39,390 nucleotides of DNA from Gammaproteobacteria bacterium (GTDB lineage: Bacteria; Pseudomonadota; Gammaproteobacteria; SZUA-229), in assembly GCA_030595185.1 (NCBI GenBank), contig JAUVDT010000008.1, forward strand, positions 1 to 39,390, written 5' to 3'. This document shows positions 24,634 to 33,703 of the stretch, piece by piece. A program made the translations under genes and the position numbers. The notes beneath the pieces were generated by a model. It worked only from the letters and a program-made list of their open reading frames with translations. It did no database searches and was not told the origin of the DNA. Position 1 is the first letter of the stretch. Each line of letters begins with the position of its first letter.

Positions 24634-26648
24634 TGGAATACAAACACTGGACGATAAAACGTGATGATGACAATATTTGCTGGCTGCTATTCGACTACCA
24701 AGATGCCTCCACTAATATATTATCAACTGAATCATTAAATGAGCTGAATGACATACTAGATAATATTGATACTAGCGACACCCTTGCAGTTATTTTTAAA
24801 TCGTTAAAGAAAAGTGGCTTTATTGCTGGTGCAAACATTAAAGAATTTGTAGACAAAAATTATGATGACGCCCTACAAATGATCACACTTGGTCATACCG
24901 TCATGAATAAAATTGAAGCTCTTGAATGTAATACCATTAGTTTAATTCATGGCTTTAGCATGGGTGGCGGAACCGAACTTTCATTGGCTTGTAATTACAT
25001 TATTTGCTCGGACGACACTTCAACTAAACTCGCATTACCAGAAGTAAAATTAGGAATACACCCTGGTTTTGGAGGTAGCTACCGTAGCATCAGACGCATT
25101 GGCCCACTCGCCGCTTTTGATATGATGCTAACAGGCAGAACGATTAATACTAGACGTGCAAAAAATCTCAAACTCATTGATGAAGTTACAGCTCACAGAC
25201 AACTTGATAAAGCCGGTATTGCTTTTGCTCATAAAAAATTCAGAAGACCTAAACAATCACTACAAAATCAGATATTAAACAATGCTTTTATCCGTGGATT
25301 TATTGCTAATAAAATCGCCAAAAAAGTATCATCAAAAGCCCCAAAAAAGCACTACCCTGCTCCTTACAAACTCATCAGGTTATGGAAAAAATATTACGAC
25401 AATCCTGTAAAGATGCTAGAAAAAGAAGCTGAATCAGTCGCTGAACTCGTATCAGATAAAACAGCACAAAATTTAGTACGAGTATATTTTTTACAAGAAC
25501 AATTGAAAACAACTGGCGATAAAAAACTATTTAAGCCTCAGCACGTTCACGTCATTGGCGGCGGCATTATGGGTGGTGATATAGCAGCCTGGTGTGCCTT
25601 AAAAGGTTTTCAGGTTAGCGTACAAGATCAAGACCCTGCCACACTCGCTAAAACAATCGCGCGTGCCTATAAATTATTTAAAAAACGATTAAAGTCATCA
25701 AGATTAACAACAAATGCTATGGATCGATTAACAGCTGATCATAAAGGCTATGGCGTAGAACATGCTGATATTATAATCGAAGCTATATTTGAAGATGCTG
25801 ATGTAAAAAAAGAACTCTATAAAAGCATTGAACCACGAATGAAAAAAGATGCCATATTAGTCACTAATACATCAAGTATTCCTCTTGAAGTTCTTTCCAC
25901 TAGTCTCAAAAACCCAGGCCGACTCGTTGGTTTGCATTTCTTTAATCCTGTTGCATTAATGCCATTAGTTGAAATTGTTCATGGTAAAGAAAGTGATAAG
26001 AAAACAATCGATAAAGTTTCTGCCTTTGCTCGCCATATTGACAAACTTCCTCTTGCTGTAAAAAGTAGCCCAGGCTTCCTGGTTAATAGAATTCTTATGC
26101 CTTACCTGTTAGAAGCAATGATTATGTATACAGAAGGTGTACCAGCAGAGACTATTGATATGGCCGCTTTAGATTTCGGTATGCCTATGGGCCCTATTGA
26201 ATTAGCAGATACTGTTGGTTTAGACGTTTGTTTATCTGTTGCAAAAAACCTTTCTGAAACTTATAACACAACCGTACCACCACAACTTGAACATATGGTA
26301 TCAACGGGTCATTTAGGTAAAAAGAATGGTAAAGGCTTTTACACCTATCACAATTCAAAAGCACAAAAAAATACAACCGCTACCTACAATAGCAACAGTA
26401 ATATCCAACAACGACTTATATTAATGTTAATAAATGAAGCGACAGCATGTTTACGTGATAAAGTTGTAGAAAATGAAAACCTACTCGATGCAGGTGTAAT
26501 ATTTGGAACAGGATTCGCTCCTTTTAGAGGCGGCCCTATCAACTATATACACGATGCGGGAAAACATGAACTTCAAGTCAGCATGGATATCTTAAAAAGT
26601 GAATTAGGAGATCGATTCACTCAAGATAATGGCTGGAATTTAGTATAA
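24633..26648 (+). CDS. fadJ: Enoyl-CoA hydratase / 3-hydroxyacyl-CoA dehydrogenase, FadJ-like
   Basis: The protein has 671 residues, shorter than FadJ (about 714) or FadB (729). The N-terminal crotonase domain (1-190) has HGFSMGGGTELSLACNY and LPEVKLGIHPGFGG with both catalytic glutamates. The NAD-binding 3-hydroxyacyl-CoA dehydrogenase domain starts near 307 (VIGGGIMGGDIA), with catalytic His in LHFFNPVALMPLVEIV. Two C-terminal helical domains follow (SPGFLVNRILMPYL, GFGMGPI-like segment). It hydrates enoyl-CoA and oxidises the product for the thiolase just upstream. It starts at TAATG, overlapping by one base. The FadI/FadJ pairing with FadE makes a complete cycle in one operon. Confidence 0.92.
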   Translation: MEYKHWTIKRDDDNICWLLFDYQDASTNILSTESLNELNDILDNIDTSDTLAVIFKSLKKSGFIAGANIKEFVDKNYDDALQMITLGHTVMNKIEALECNTISLIHGFSMGGGTELSLACNYIICSDDTSTKLALPEVKLGIHPGFGGSYRSIRRIGPLAAFDMMLTGRTINTRRAKNLKLIDEVTAHRQLDKAGIAFAHKKFRRPKQSLQNQILNNAFIRGFIANKIAKKVSSKAPKKHYPAPYKLIRLWKKYYDNPVKMLEKEAESVAELVSDKTAQNLVRVYFLQEQLKTTGDKKLFKPQHVHVIGGGIMGGDIAAWCALKGFQVSVQDQDPATLAKTIARAYKLFKKRLKSSRLTTNAMDRLTADHKGYGVEHADIIIEAIFEDADVKKELYKSIEPRMKKDAILVTNTSSIPLEVLSTSLKNPGRLVGLHFFNPVALMPLVEIVHGKESDKKTIDKVSAFARHIDKLPLAVKSSPGFLVNRILMPYLLEAMIMYTEGVPAETIDMAALDFGMPMGPIELADTVGLDVCLSVAKNLSETYNTTVPPQLEHMVSTGHLGKKNGKGFYTYHNSKAQKNTTATYNSNSNIQQRLILMLINEATACLRDKVVENENLLDAGVIFGTGFAPFRGGPINYIHDAGKHELQVSMDILKSELGDRFTQDNGWNLV

Positions 26649-26660
26649 GGATTAATAAAT

Positions 26661-27185
26661 ATGTCGCATAACAGCCCCAATTATCATAATTTTATCTATA
26701 GCTTTTTACTTATTATCGGCATCGTTAGCTGCTCAGCTGCTATTTATCTTTCAACCTCAAATATAAATGAATTTGAACACAATACTAACCGTATTCATCG
26801 TTTAATTACCGCGTCATCGATAGAACTCGATACACTAGAAAGTGAAATATCTGTCATTGAAAGCGCTCTTACCGACATGGGTAAGAATGCGCCAAAAAAA
26901 GCTAGTGAAAAGAAAAAATATCAGCAGGATTTTTTTATTTTAAAACAGGATATTCTTGATTTAAGAAGTGATATCGCTGAAAAAGAAAAGTTGCTTATTT
27001 CATTAAACCTTCTTAAAACCAGTACACTAAGCCAGATAAAAACCTTATTTTGGATTAACAGCTTCCTACTGGTATTTGGCGCTTTGATGATCTTGATTGG
27101 ATTATCCGCACTCATATTTAAACTAGAAATACTGAAAGACAGACGTATCAAAAAACGAACCGCTAATGAGAAGAGCCTTAACTAA
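26661..27185 (+). CDS. Two-helix membrane protein with central coiled coil, unknown function
   Basis: I do not recognise this 174-residue protein. A helix at about 12-31 (IYSFLLIIGIVSCSAAIYL) and one at about 130-152 (FWINSFLLVFGALMILIGL) flank a charged, heptad-like helical segment of about 90 residues (about 33-125). It would form an inner-membrane hairpin with a coiled coil on the periplasmic or cytoplasmic side and a basic tail (KDRRIKKR). It starts 12 bases after the FadJ-like gene with AAGGA as ribosome site, so it is the last gene of the beta-oxidation operon. A role as organiser or partner of membrane-bound FadE is speculative. Confidence 0.7.
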   Translation: MSHNSPNYHNFIYSFLLIIGIVSCSAAIYLSTSNINEFEHNTNRIHRLITASSIELDTLESEISVIESALTDMGKNAPKKASEKKKYQQDFFILKQDILDLRSDIAEKEKLLISLNLLKTSTLSQIKTLFWINSFLLVFGALMILIGLSALIFKLEILKDRRIKKRTANEKSLN

Positions 27186-27258
27186 CAAGAGCTCTTAAAC
27201 TTATGTGTATTGGTTTTGACTTGACCTGATAGAATCAATAAAACTTTCAGATATGACC

Positions 27259-27274
27259 AGACATTCGAATGTCT
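27259..27274. repeat. 16-bp perfect palindrome AGACATTCGAATGTCT
   Basis: It is fully self-complementary with no loop bases. It lies 85 bases after the last operon gene and just upstream of the larger inverted repeat. It may be a protein site or a remnant of a mobile element edge. Confidence 0.4.
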
Positions 27275-27310
27275 CAAATCATCCTGAAGCTGTCATCAAA
27301 ATCAAAAGAT

Positions 27311-27452
27311 TTCACCGCAGAGGCGCAGAGGAAAAACAAAGAAAAATATAGCGGTAGTCTTTATTCTGAAACAGCCTATGCACATTACTTTCCCTAAATA
27401 AGTTATAGGTTTATAAAAGGTTTTCTCCGCGCGCTCTGCGCCTCTCGGCAAC
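27311..27452. repeat. REP/MITE-like element with GCAGAGGCGCAGAG-type inverted arms
   Basis: The left arm (27311-27337) reads CCGCAGAGGCGCAGAGG then A-rich. The right arm (27420-27452) reads as its imperfect complement, TTTTCTCCGCGCGCTCTGCG then CCTCTCGG. The arms differ by one inserted base and a short gap, with about 80 bases of AT-rich core. Arms of this GCAGAGGCGCAGAG type are scattered in intergenic DNA of many bacteria. Their GC content stands out from the surroundings, so this is probably a non-autonomous repetitive element. Confidence 0.65.
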
Positions 27453-27601
27453 TGCTCCTGCGTTGCTCTACTTACGGGCGTCCTGCCCTAATGTGGTGGG
27501 TTTTGACTTTAAATGCTTACGACAGCTAAGTACTATTTGTAGTCATTTGTTAGGTTATTTATGAACTCATATTTCAAGTTGTGAGATTATGTCTGAGTCA
27601 G

Positions 27602-27620
27602 TACAGTTTATGACACTGTA
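27602..27620. promoter_or_regulatory. Small dyad TACAGT-N7-ACTGTA upstream of the thrC promoter
   Basis: Perfect 6-bp arms are separated by seven bases, about 50 bases upstream of the thrC -10. It could be an operator; nothing further supports it. Confidence 0.25.
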
Positions 27621-27668
27621 GGCTTAATAAATATGCTTTAATCTTTAGATTACTGAGCCCATTTTCGC

Positions 27669-27674
27669 TATAAT
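27669..27674 (+). promoter_or_regulatory. -10 element TATAAT of thrC
   Basis: A perfect TATAAT preceded by CGC lies 35 bases before the thrC start, giving a leader of about 28 bases. The -35 is poor (TAGATT at 17 bases). Confidence 0.5.
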
Positions 27675-27708
27675 CTGCGCCTATTTTATATATTTCAGCG
27701 GATTTAGC

Positions 27709-29178
27709 ATGAATTTTATTGAAACACGCGGTAATGATGGCCAGCGCCCTGTCCAAGTTAGCTTTTCAGAAGCCATTCTTAACCCTATTTCTTCATTTGG
27801 TGGTATATATTCACCAGAATCCATCCCAGATTTAGGCTCTGATTTCCTTAAAAAACATATTAATTCTAGCTATAAAATACTTGCTAAAGACATTATTACC
27901 GCCTTCAATATCGATATTGATAGTGACGTTATTGATGAAGCTCTGAATTTATACGATAAATTTGACGACAAAAACAACCCTGTTCCCGTTGTAAAGGTTA
28001 AAGAAGACCTTTATGTGAGCGAACTTTACCATGGCCCTACTCGCGCTTTTAAAGACATGGCTTTACAACCCTTTGGTTTAGTTTTGTCATCACTTGCTCA
28101 AAAACGAAATGAAAACTATCTAATTTTGGCAGCTACCTCTGGCGACACAGGCCCTGCTGCTTTAGAAACGTTTAAGAACCGATCTAATGTACAAGTAGTA
28201 TGCATGTATCCTGATGGCGGCACCTCAGATGTTCAGCGCCTACAAATGGTGACAGAAGATGCTAAAAACTTAAAAGTTTTGGGTGTGAATGGTGATTTTG
28301 ATGATACACAAAGTGCATTAAAACGCTTATTGGGTTCAGATGAATTTAGAGAACAATTAAAAAGCAAACACATTAATCTTTCAGCGGCTAACTCAGTTAA
28401 CTTTGGTCGTATTATTTTCCAAATCATTTACCACATTCATTCTTATCTAGAATTAGTTAGACAAGATGCCATTGCAATCGGCGAAAAAGTTTATCTAAAT
28501 GTACCGAGTGGTAACTTTGGTAATGCATTAGGCGCATATTATGCGATGGAAATGTGTTTACCTGTTGAAAAAATATTAATTGCATCAAATAGTAATAACA
28601 TTTTAACGCAGTTTATTAATGAAGGTCGTTATGACTTGCGTGATATGGCGGTAACACCGACAACATCACCTGCAATGGATATCTTAAAGTCATCAAACAT
28701 TGAACGTATTTTATTTGATATGTTTGGTGCCGATCGTACAAAAGAATTAATGCAACAGCTGGATACTGAACATCACTATCAATTAACGGATAATGAGATT
28801 GCTTCAGTACAAACTATTTTTTCTGCAGACTTTTGTAATGATAATGATGGTAAAGAGTACATTAAAGAAGCCTTTGAAAGCGGTTACTTAATGGATCCGC
28901 ATACTGCAACTTGCTTTAAAACTTATGATACGTGCAGAGAAAAGGATTTAAAGACCATTATTTACTCTACCGCAGAATGGACAAAATTCTCTCCCGTTAT
29001 TGCTAATGCTCTATCAGGAGAAGTTGATGCTGAAGATCGTGAGGCATTACAAGCAATTGCCAAAAAAGCTAATATCAGCATTCCTGCAATGATCAATGAA
29101 TTATTTGATAAAGAAGTAACTCATAATTTGATCATTGATAAAGAGCATATTGAATCTGAGATATTGAATTTCATCTAA
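27709..29178 (+). CDS. thrC: Threonine synthase
   Basis: The protein has 489 residues of the PLP-dependent fold-type II. It starts MNFIETRGND with the usual N-terminal SFSEAILNP and GGIYSP segments. PLP lysine 115 lies in GPTRAFKDMALQPFG, and ATSGDTGPAAL is the phosphate/PLP loop. It converts O-phosphohomoserine to threonine. Length fits the proteobacterial ThrC subclass. GGA lies seven bases before the ATG. It is transcribed alone and faces hom, with a bidirectional terminator between, so the pathway genes are linked but not in one operon. Confidence 0.95.
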   Translation: MNFIETRGNDGQRPVQVSFSEAILNPISSFGGIYSPESIPDLGSDFLKKHINSSYKILAKDIITAFNIDIDSDVIDEALNLYDKFDDKNNPVPVVKVKEDLYVSELYHGPTRAFKDMALQPFGLVLSSLAQKRNENYLILAATSGDTGPAALETFKNRSNVQVVCMYPDGGTSDVQRLQMVTEDAKNLKVLGVNGDFDDTQSALKRLLGSDEFREQLKSKHINLSAANSVNFGRIIFQIIYHIHSYLELVRQDAIAIGEKVYLNVPSGNFGNALGAYYAMEMCLPVEKILIASNSNNILTQFINEGRYDLRDMAVTPTTSPAMDILKSSNIERILFDMFGADRTKELMQQLDTEHHYQLTDNEIASVQTIFSADFCNDNDGKEYIKEAFESGYLMDPHTATCFKTYDTCREKDLKTIIYSTAEWTKFSPVIANALSGEVDAEDREALQAIAKKANISIPAMINELFDKEVTHNLIIDKEHIESEILNFI

Positions 29179-29192
29179 GCTCTTTTCTTAAG

Positions 29193-29225
29193 CCAAAAAA
29201 AATCCCGTTTAACGGGATTTTTTTT
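29193..29225. terminator. Bidirectional intrinsic terminator between thrC and hom
   Basis: A-tract, AATCCCGTT-T-AACGGGATT stem, T-tract: eight A bases and eight T bases on either side make a proper U-tract for both convergent transcripts. Confidence 0.92.
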
Positions 29226-29245
29226 GACTTGTATTAAAGCAACTA

Positions 29246-30556
29246 CTAATCTAATTGCTCAACACGAATACGTGTTACTGAATCAGATATATTTGTGCTT
29301 TCAACTTTGGCCAATGCAGCATTCATTTTCTTCTCTTGAACTTTTTGAGTTAAAAGAATTAATGATACTTTATCACCTTCATGCTCAGGTTCTTTTTGGA
29401 TAACAGCTTCAATACTAATACCCTGTTCTGCAAAGATATTTGCAACATCAGCTAAAACACCCGGACGATCATCAACACTTAATCTTAAATAGTTAGCTGT
29501 TACAAAATCATCAGAAGACAATACGTCAATGTGTGCTTCTTGACCTGTCTGGTAACCCAGAGAAGTCACTTTATTATCTGTAGCTGATTCAAAAGTACGC
29601 GCCACATCAATGATGTCTGCAACCACAGCCGAAGCCGTTGGTTCTGCACCAGCACCAGCGCCATAGTATAACGTTGGCCCAACAGCGTCACCCTGAACCA
29701 ATACGGCATTCATAACACCGTCAACATTCGCAATTAAACGTTTTTCTGGAATCAACGTTGGGTGAACACGCATTTCGATACCTTTATCGGTACGGCGAGC
29801 AACACCTAAGTGTTTGATGCGATAACCTAACTCTTCTGCATAAGTAACATCTTCTGTTGTTATTTTACTAATGCCTTCAGTAAATGTTTTATCGAACTGT
29901 AATGGAATACTAAATGCAATCGATGCCAATATTGTTAATTTATGTGCCGCATCAATACCTTCAACATCAAAAGTAGGATCCGCTTCTGCATAACCTAATG
30001 CTTGAGCTTCTGCTAGTACATCAGCAAAGTCTCTGCCTTTGTCACGCATTTCAGTAAGAATAAAGTTACCAGTACCATTGATGATACCTGCTAGCCATTC
30101 AATTTTATTTGCGGTTAAACCTTCACGCATTGCTTTTATGATTGGAATACCACCGGCAACTGCTGCTTCATAACAAACAGAAACACCTTTAGCATTTGCA
30201 GCAGCAAAAATTTCATCACCGTGCATTGCGATTAATGCTTTATTCGCAGTAACTACATGCTTACCGTTTTCGATAGCTTTAAGTACTAATTCACGCGCAG
30301 GAGAATAACCACCAATCAACTCAACAACAACATCAACGTTTTCATCGTTGACAACATCCCATGCATCATCACTAAGTTTTACATTGCTATCAGCAGAAAA
30401 GATTGTCTGCTCTGAAATTTCACGAGCAGCCGCACGCACAACTTCAATTGAACGACCAACACGACGTGAAATATCTTCTGCGTTACGCAATAAAACTGTA
30501 GCTGTACCGCCACCGACTGTACCCAGCCCCATCAAACCAACTCGTACTGATTTCAA
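29246..30556 (-). CDS. hom: Homoserine dehydrogenase
   Basis: The protein has 436 residues, monofunctional (no aspartokinase domain). The start is TTG with a strong AGGAG six bases upstream. The NAD(P)-binding loop is GLMGLGTVGGGTA (about 8-20). The catalytic domain has GIINGTGNFILTEM and DPTFDVEGIDAAHK, and a C-terminal ACT domain (about 355-430) begins LRLSVDDRPGVLADV, the usual site of threonine feedback. It reduces aspartate semialdehyde to homoserine. It lies 94 bases downstream of alaC on the same strand, with a hairpin in the gap. Confidence 0.96.
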   Translation of the reverse strand: MKSVRVGLMGLGTVGGGTATVLLRNAEDISRRVGRSIEVVRAAAREISEQTIFSADSNVKLSDDAWDVVNDENVDVVVELIGGYSPARELVLKAIENGKHVVTANKALIAMHGDEIFAAANAKGVSVCYEAAVAGGIPIIKAMREGLTANKIEWLAGIINGTGNFILTEMRDKGRDFADVLAEAQALGYAEADPTFDVEGIDAAHKLTILASIAFSIPLQFDKTFTEGISKITTEDVTYAEELGYRIKHLGVARRTDKGIEMRVHPTLIPEKRLIANVDGVMNAVLVQGDAVGPTLYYGAGAGAEPTASAVVADIIDVARTFESATDNKVTSLGYQTGQEAHIDVLSSDDFVTANYLRLSVDDRPGVLADVANIFAEQGISIEAVIQKEPEHEGDKVSLILLTQKVQEKKMNAALAKVESTNISDSVTRIRVEQLD

Positions 30557-30588
30557 GAAATTCTCCTGATTATTTATTCTTAATTTTT

Positions 30589-30609
30589 CTGTTTAAACTT
30601 ATTAAACAG
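30589..30609. promoter_or_regulatory. Hairpin between alaC and hom
   Basis: CTGTTTAA and TTAAACAG pair perfectly across a 5-base loop, 32 bases before the hom start. No U-tract follows on the minus strand, so it is more likely an mRNA processing or control structure than a terminator. Confidence 0.4.
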
Positions 30610-30650
30610 ACTCTTAAATTTTATTTGAATTGATAGACAATTAGATGCTG

Positions 30651-31847
30651 TTATTCAGCGTCCAAAATCCCATCTTTCTTAAACATTGCTTTTAAACCAC
30701 GTACGGCCTGACGCGTACGGTGTTCATTTTCGATTAAGCTAAAGCGCACATGATCATCACCGTATTCACCAAAACCTATACCAGGTGACACTGCCACTCT
30801 TGCATCCAATAATAATTTTTTAGAAAACTCTAACGAACCCATTTCACGATAAGCTTCAGGAATTTTAGCCCAAACAAACATTGTCGCTTTAGGCTTTTTC
30901 ACTTGCCAGCCGATATTATTTAGGCCATCACAAAGTACATCGCGTCGTTCTTGATACATTAACCTAATATCTTCAACACAATCCTGTGGACCTTCTAAAG
31001 CAGATATAGCTGCTATTTGAATGGGTAAAAACATACCGTAATCTAAATAAGATTTTATTCTAGCCAGCGCTGACACCAATGTTTCGTTACCCACCATGAA
31101 ACCAACACGCCAGCCTGGCATATTATAAGTTTTAGATAACGAATAGAATTCAACCGCTACGTCTTTTGCACCTTCGACTTGTAAAATAGATACTGGCTGA
31201 TAGTCGTCAAATACAATTTCAGCATAAGCAATATCTTGTACCACCCAAATTTCATGCTCACGTGCTATTGCGACTACTTTTTCAAAAAATTCTAAATCAA
31301 CACATTCACTGGTTGGATTACCCGGGAAGTTTAAAACCAGCATTTTTGGCTTAGGCCAGGAGTTTTTAATCGCATTTTCAAGCTCAGCGAAAAAATCGAC
31401 ATCTTCTCTTAGTGGCACGTGACGAATATCAGCACCTGCAATCACAAAACCATAAGGATGAATAGGGTATGCAGGGTTAGGCACTAAAACAGCGTCGCCT
31501 GGGCCAACTGTTGCCATCGCTAAGTGAGCCAAACCTTCTTTTGAACCGATGGTGACTATTGCTTCCGTTTCTGGGTTCAGGTCAACATCAAAACGGCGTT
31601 TGTAATAGTTACAAATCGCTTTACGTAATCTAGGAATACCACGCGACATAGAATAGCGATGAGTATCACCACGCTGAGTGGCTTCTACCATTTTATCAAC
31701 GATATGTTTAGGCGTTGGTTGATCTGGATTTCCCATACCAAAATCAATGATATCTTCGCCACGGGCTCGGGCGTCCGCTTTTAACTCATTGACGATATTA
31801 AAGACGTAAGGTGGTAAGCGTTTTATGCGGGGAAACTCGTTAATCAC
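30651..31847 (-). CDS. alaC: Alanine-forming class I/II aminotransferase, AlaC type
   Basis: The protein has 398 residues from a GTG start with no clear ribosome site. It begins with [18 protein letters not shown], typical of AlaC-type enzymes encoded next to hom. PLP lysine lies in [16 protein letters not shown] (about residue 236), with [10 protein letters not shown] and NFPGNPTSE as substrate and cofactor motifs. It makes alanine from pyruvate and glutamate. alaC-hom-thrC linkage is common in gammaproteobacteria. The upstream region (31848-32075) shows no obvious promoter. Confidence 0.9.
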   Translation of the reverse strand: MINEFPRIKRLPPYVFNIVNELKADARARGEDIIDFGMGNPDQPTPKHIVDKMVEATQRGDTHRYSMSRGIPRLRKAICNYYKRRFDVDLNPETEAIVTIGSKEGLAHLAMATVGPGDAVLVPNPAYPIHPYGFVIAGADIRHVPLREDVDFFAELENAIKNSWPKPKMLVLNFPGNPTSECVDLEFFEKVVAIAREHEIWVVQDIAYAEIVFDDYQPVSILQVEGAKDVAVEFYSLSKTYNMPGWRVGFMVGNETLVSALARIKSYLDYGMFLPIQIAAISALEGPQDCVEDIRLMYQERRDVLCDGLNNIGWQVKKPKATMFVWAKIPEAYREMGSLEFSKKLLLDARVAVSPGIGFGEYGDDHVRFSLIENEHRTRQAVRGLKAMFKKDGILDAE

Positions 31848-32075
31848 GTAGCAAACTCAATAGTAAACAGTTAATAAAAGTGTATTTGACTGATGAAACA
31901 CTGGAAACATTCATAAAGAAATAAAATGTTGCCTTAATTCTTCACACAGCACTAATCAGAGGTGCAAATTGTACTGTTTTGGAGAGCAAAACACACTGGA
32001 TTTATCGAATTTATCACCATAAAATACAGAGATAACGATTTAATAAGACGGATATAACATAAATGGCACTTAATC

Positions 32076-32459
32076 ATGAATTTTAGTCACGACACCGACG
32101 AAAGCAATACAAGTATTCACTCGTACACAAATGAATATTTCGTCATTAATCATCGGAAATTAGACTGCCATTGCCAATTACACCGCAGTGGTTTTGCTGA
32201 TGCATGGTCACCTGCTGATACTGACGCTTTAGCCTTATCTGATTTCAAATCATTAATTGACTGCAAACCAGATGTAATAATCTTTGGTTCCGGCAACAAG
32301 CTCAAATTTCCAGGTAATGAGTTAAGAAAGGAGTTTAATCGACTTAATATTGGACTCGAGGTGATGGATACGGGTGCGGCATGTCGGACATACAATGTAC
32401 TTTTATCTGAAGGCAGGAATGTCGCCGCTGCAATTTTATTGTTAAGTACGGAGCTATAA
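32076..32459 (+). CDS. Mth938-like (DUF498) domain protein
   Basis: The protein has 127 residues. It matches the Mth938/NDUFAF3-like fold, with SGFADAWSP, PDVIIFGSGNKLKFP and LEVMDTGAACRTYNVLLSEGRNVAAA as the conserved segments. The family is widespread but its biochemical role in bacteria is unknown; the mitochondrial relative helps complex I assembly. It is cytoplasmic, has no clear ribosome site, and an 8-codon frame at 32063-32086 overlaps its start. It is convergent with rpoS. Confidence 0.85.
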   Translation: MNFSHDTDESNTSIHSYTNEYFVINHRKLDCHCQLHRSGFADAWSPADTDALALSDFKSLIDCKPDVIIFGSGNKLKFPGNELRKEFNRLNIGLEVMDTGAACRTYNVLLSEGRNVAAAILLLSTEL

Positions 32460-32467
32460 ATTTAAAT

Positions 32468-32493
32468 CAAAAAAATGGGGCTAAACGCCCCAT
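32468..32493 (-). terminator. rpoS terminator
   Basis: On the minus strand, a 7-bp stem (ATGGGGC/GCCCCAT) with loop GTTTA is followed by seven T bases. It lies 45 bases after the rpoS stop; on the plus strand it has no U-tract but could still slow the convergent transcript. Confidence 0.9.
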
Positions 32494-32537
32494 TCCTCAT
32501 CACCAAGTCTGCCTCTTACGATGGCAGCTTTATATTG

Positions 32538-33554
32538 TTAATCCTGTAACAATAATTCTTCAGAAAAACCCTGATTTTCCAGAATTTTTCGCATTCTCTT
32601 TAAGGCATCCATCTGAATTTGACGCACTCTTTCACGTGTCACACCCAGTTCTTTACCAACATTCTCTAATGTTTGACGCTCATAACCATTTAAGCCAAAA
32701 CGTCTAACGATAACTTCACGTTGTTTTTCATCTAGCTGGTCTAACCACATTGTTAAGTTAGCAAACACATCTTCATCTTGAAGAATAAGCGATGGCTCGG
32801 GGTTATTTTCATCTGCTATTATTTCTAGCAATGGACGATCGTTTTCTTTGCCTACAGGAACATCAACAGAAGCAACTCTGTCACGTAAACCTAGCATTTT
32901 TTCAACAACACGAGCTGGTTTGTCGCAGTGAGCTGCAATTTCATCAATTGTTGGCTCATGGTCTAACACTTGCTGTAAATGACGCGAGGCACGTAGGTAC
33001 ACGTTCATTTCTTTAATTACATGGATAGGTAGTCGAATAGTACGTGTTTGATTCATTAAAGCACGTTCAATCGTTTGGCGAATCCACCAGGTGGCATAAG
33101 TTGAGAATCGGAAACCGCGCTCAGGATCAAACTTTTCTACTGCGCGAATAAGACCTAGATTACCTTCTTCAATCAAATCAAGTAAGGCTAACCCTCTATT
33201 CATATAACGACGTGAAATTTTAACAACTAAACGAAGGTTGCATTCAATCATCTTCGCTCTGGAAATTTTATCACCCTTTAATGACTTGCGAGAATAATAA
33301 ACTTCTTCTTCAGCAGTTAGTAATGGTGAAGCTTCAATTTCTTTTAGATATAAACGCGTTGCATCTAATTCTGCTCGTGACGCTACTGGCTTTTTTGCAG
33401 CTACCTTTTTCTCAGCAACCTTTTTAACGGCTTTCGGGCTTTCTTCTGCCTTTAAAGCTTCATCAGTAGGTTCAGCATCTTCTATTTGAGCCGGTATTGC
33501 GTAAACAGTATCTTCATCTACTTCTTTATCTATTTTTTTAGTAGCAACTGTCAT
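32538..33554 (-). CDS. rpoS: RNA polymerase sigma factor RpoS
   Basis: The protein has 338 residues from the second ATG at 33554, which sits seven bases after AAGGA; the first ATG at 33560 is only one base from it. The stationary-phase sigma factor shows region 1.2 ([21 protein letters not shown]), 2 ([34 protein letters not shown]), 3 and 4.2 ([20 protein letters not shown]). The N-terminus is longer than usual, with a Lys/Ala-rich insert ([18 protein letters not shown], about 42-60) after an acidic stretch. It follows nlpD with a 143-base gap, and rpoS often has a promoter inside nlpD. Confidence 0.96.
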   Translation of the reverse strand: MTVATKKIDKEVDEDTVYAIPAQIEDAEPTDEALKAEESPKAVKKVAEKKVAAKKPVASRAELDATRLYLKEIEASPLLTAEEEVYYSRKSLKGDKISRAKMIECNLRLVVKISRRYMNRGLALLDLIEEGNLGLIRAVEKFDPERGFRFSTYATWWIRQTIERALMNQTRTIRLPIHVIKEMNVYLRASRHLQQVLDHEPTIDEIAAHCDKPARVVEKMLGLRDRVASVDVPVGKENDRPLLEIIADENNPEPSLILQDEDVFANLTMWLDQLDEKQREVIVRRFGLNGYERQTLENVGKELGVTRERVRQIQMDALKRMRKILENQGFSEELLLQD

Positions 33555-33574
33555 ATCCATATCCTTTTATAATT

Positions 33575-33593
33575 CCAAGTTTTATGAACCTGG
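33575..33593 (-). promoter_or_regulatory. Leader hairpin just upstream of the rpoS ribosome site
   Basis: On the minus strand, CCAGGTT pairs with AACTTGG (one G-U) across a 5-base loop, nine bases before AAGGA. It could modulate rpoS translation, as leader structure does in E. coli, although the sequence is unrelated. Confidence 0.4.
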
Positions 33594-33654
33594 TTTTGTT
33601 GATTTACTACTATTAACTAGCTAGCTATCAATCTGATTAATTTAGAATTCATCC

Positions 33655-33680
33655 ATATTAGCATTGGAATATACTAATAT
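33655..33680. repeat. Inverted repeat in the nlpD-rpoS gap
   Basis: ATATTAG and CTAATAT are 7-bp arms separated by 12 bases. It lies just after the nlpD stop. It may be an AT-rich dyad or an operator; there is no U-tract. Confidence 0.3.
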
Positions 33681-33703
33681 AGTTATTAAGTGGAACAATT
33701 AAC

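Larger units (their letters stand above)
27186..27708. other. Intergenic region with palindrome, REP/MITE-like element and thrC promoter
   Basis: This is 523 bases between the fatty-acid operon and thrC. From left to right it holds a 10-bp palindrome AAGAGCTCTT just after the operon, a 16-bp perfect palindrome, a large GC-richer inverted repeat, a small dyad and a sigma70-like -10 before thrC. No protein-coding frame is supported. Confidence 0.6.

Noticed and set aside
32063-32086. Eight-codon minicistron overlapping the start of the Mth938-like gene
   Set aside because: It has no ribosome site and such short frames are frequent in AT-rich DNA.
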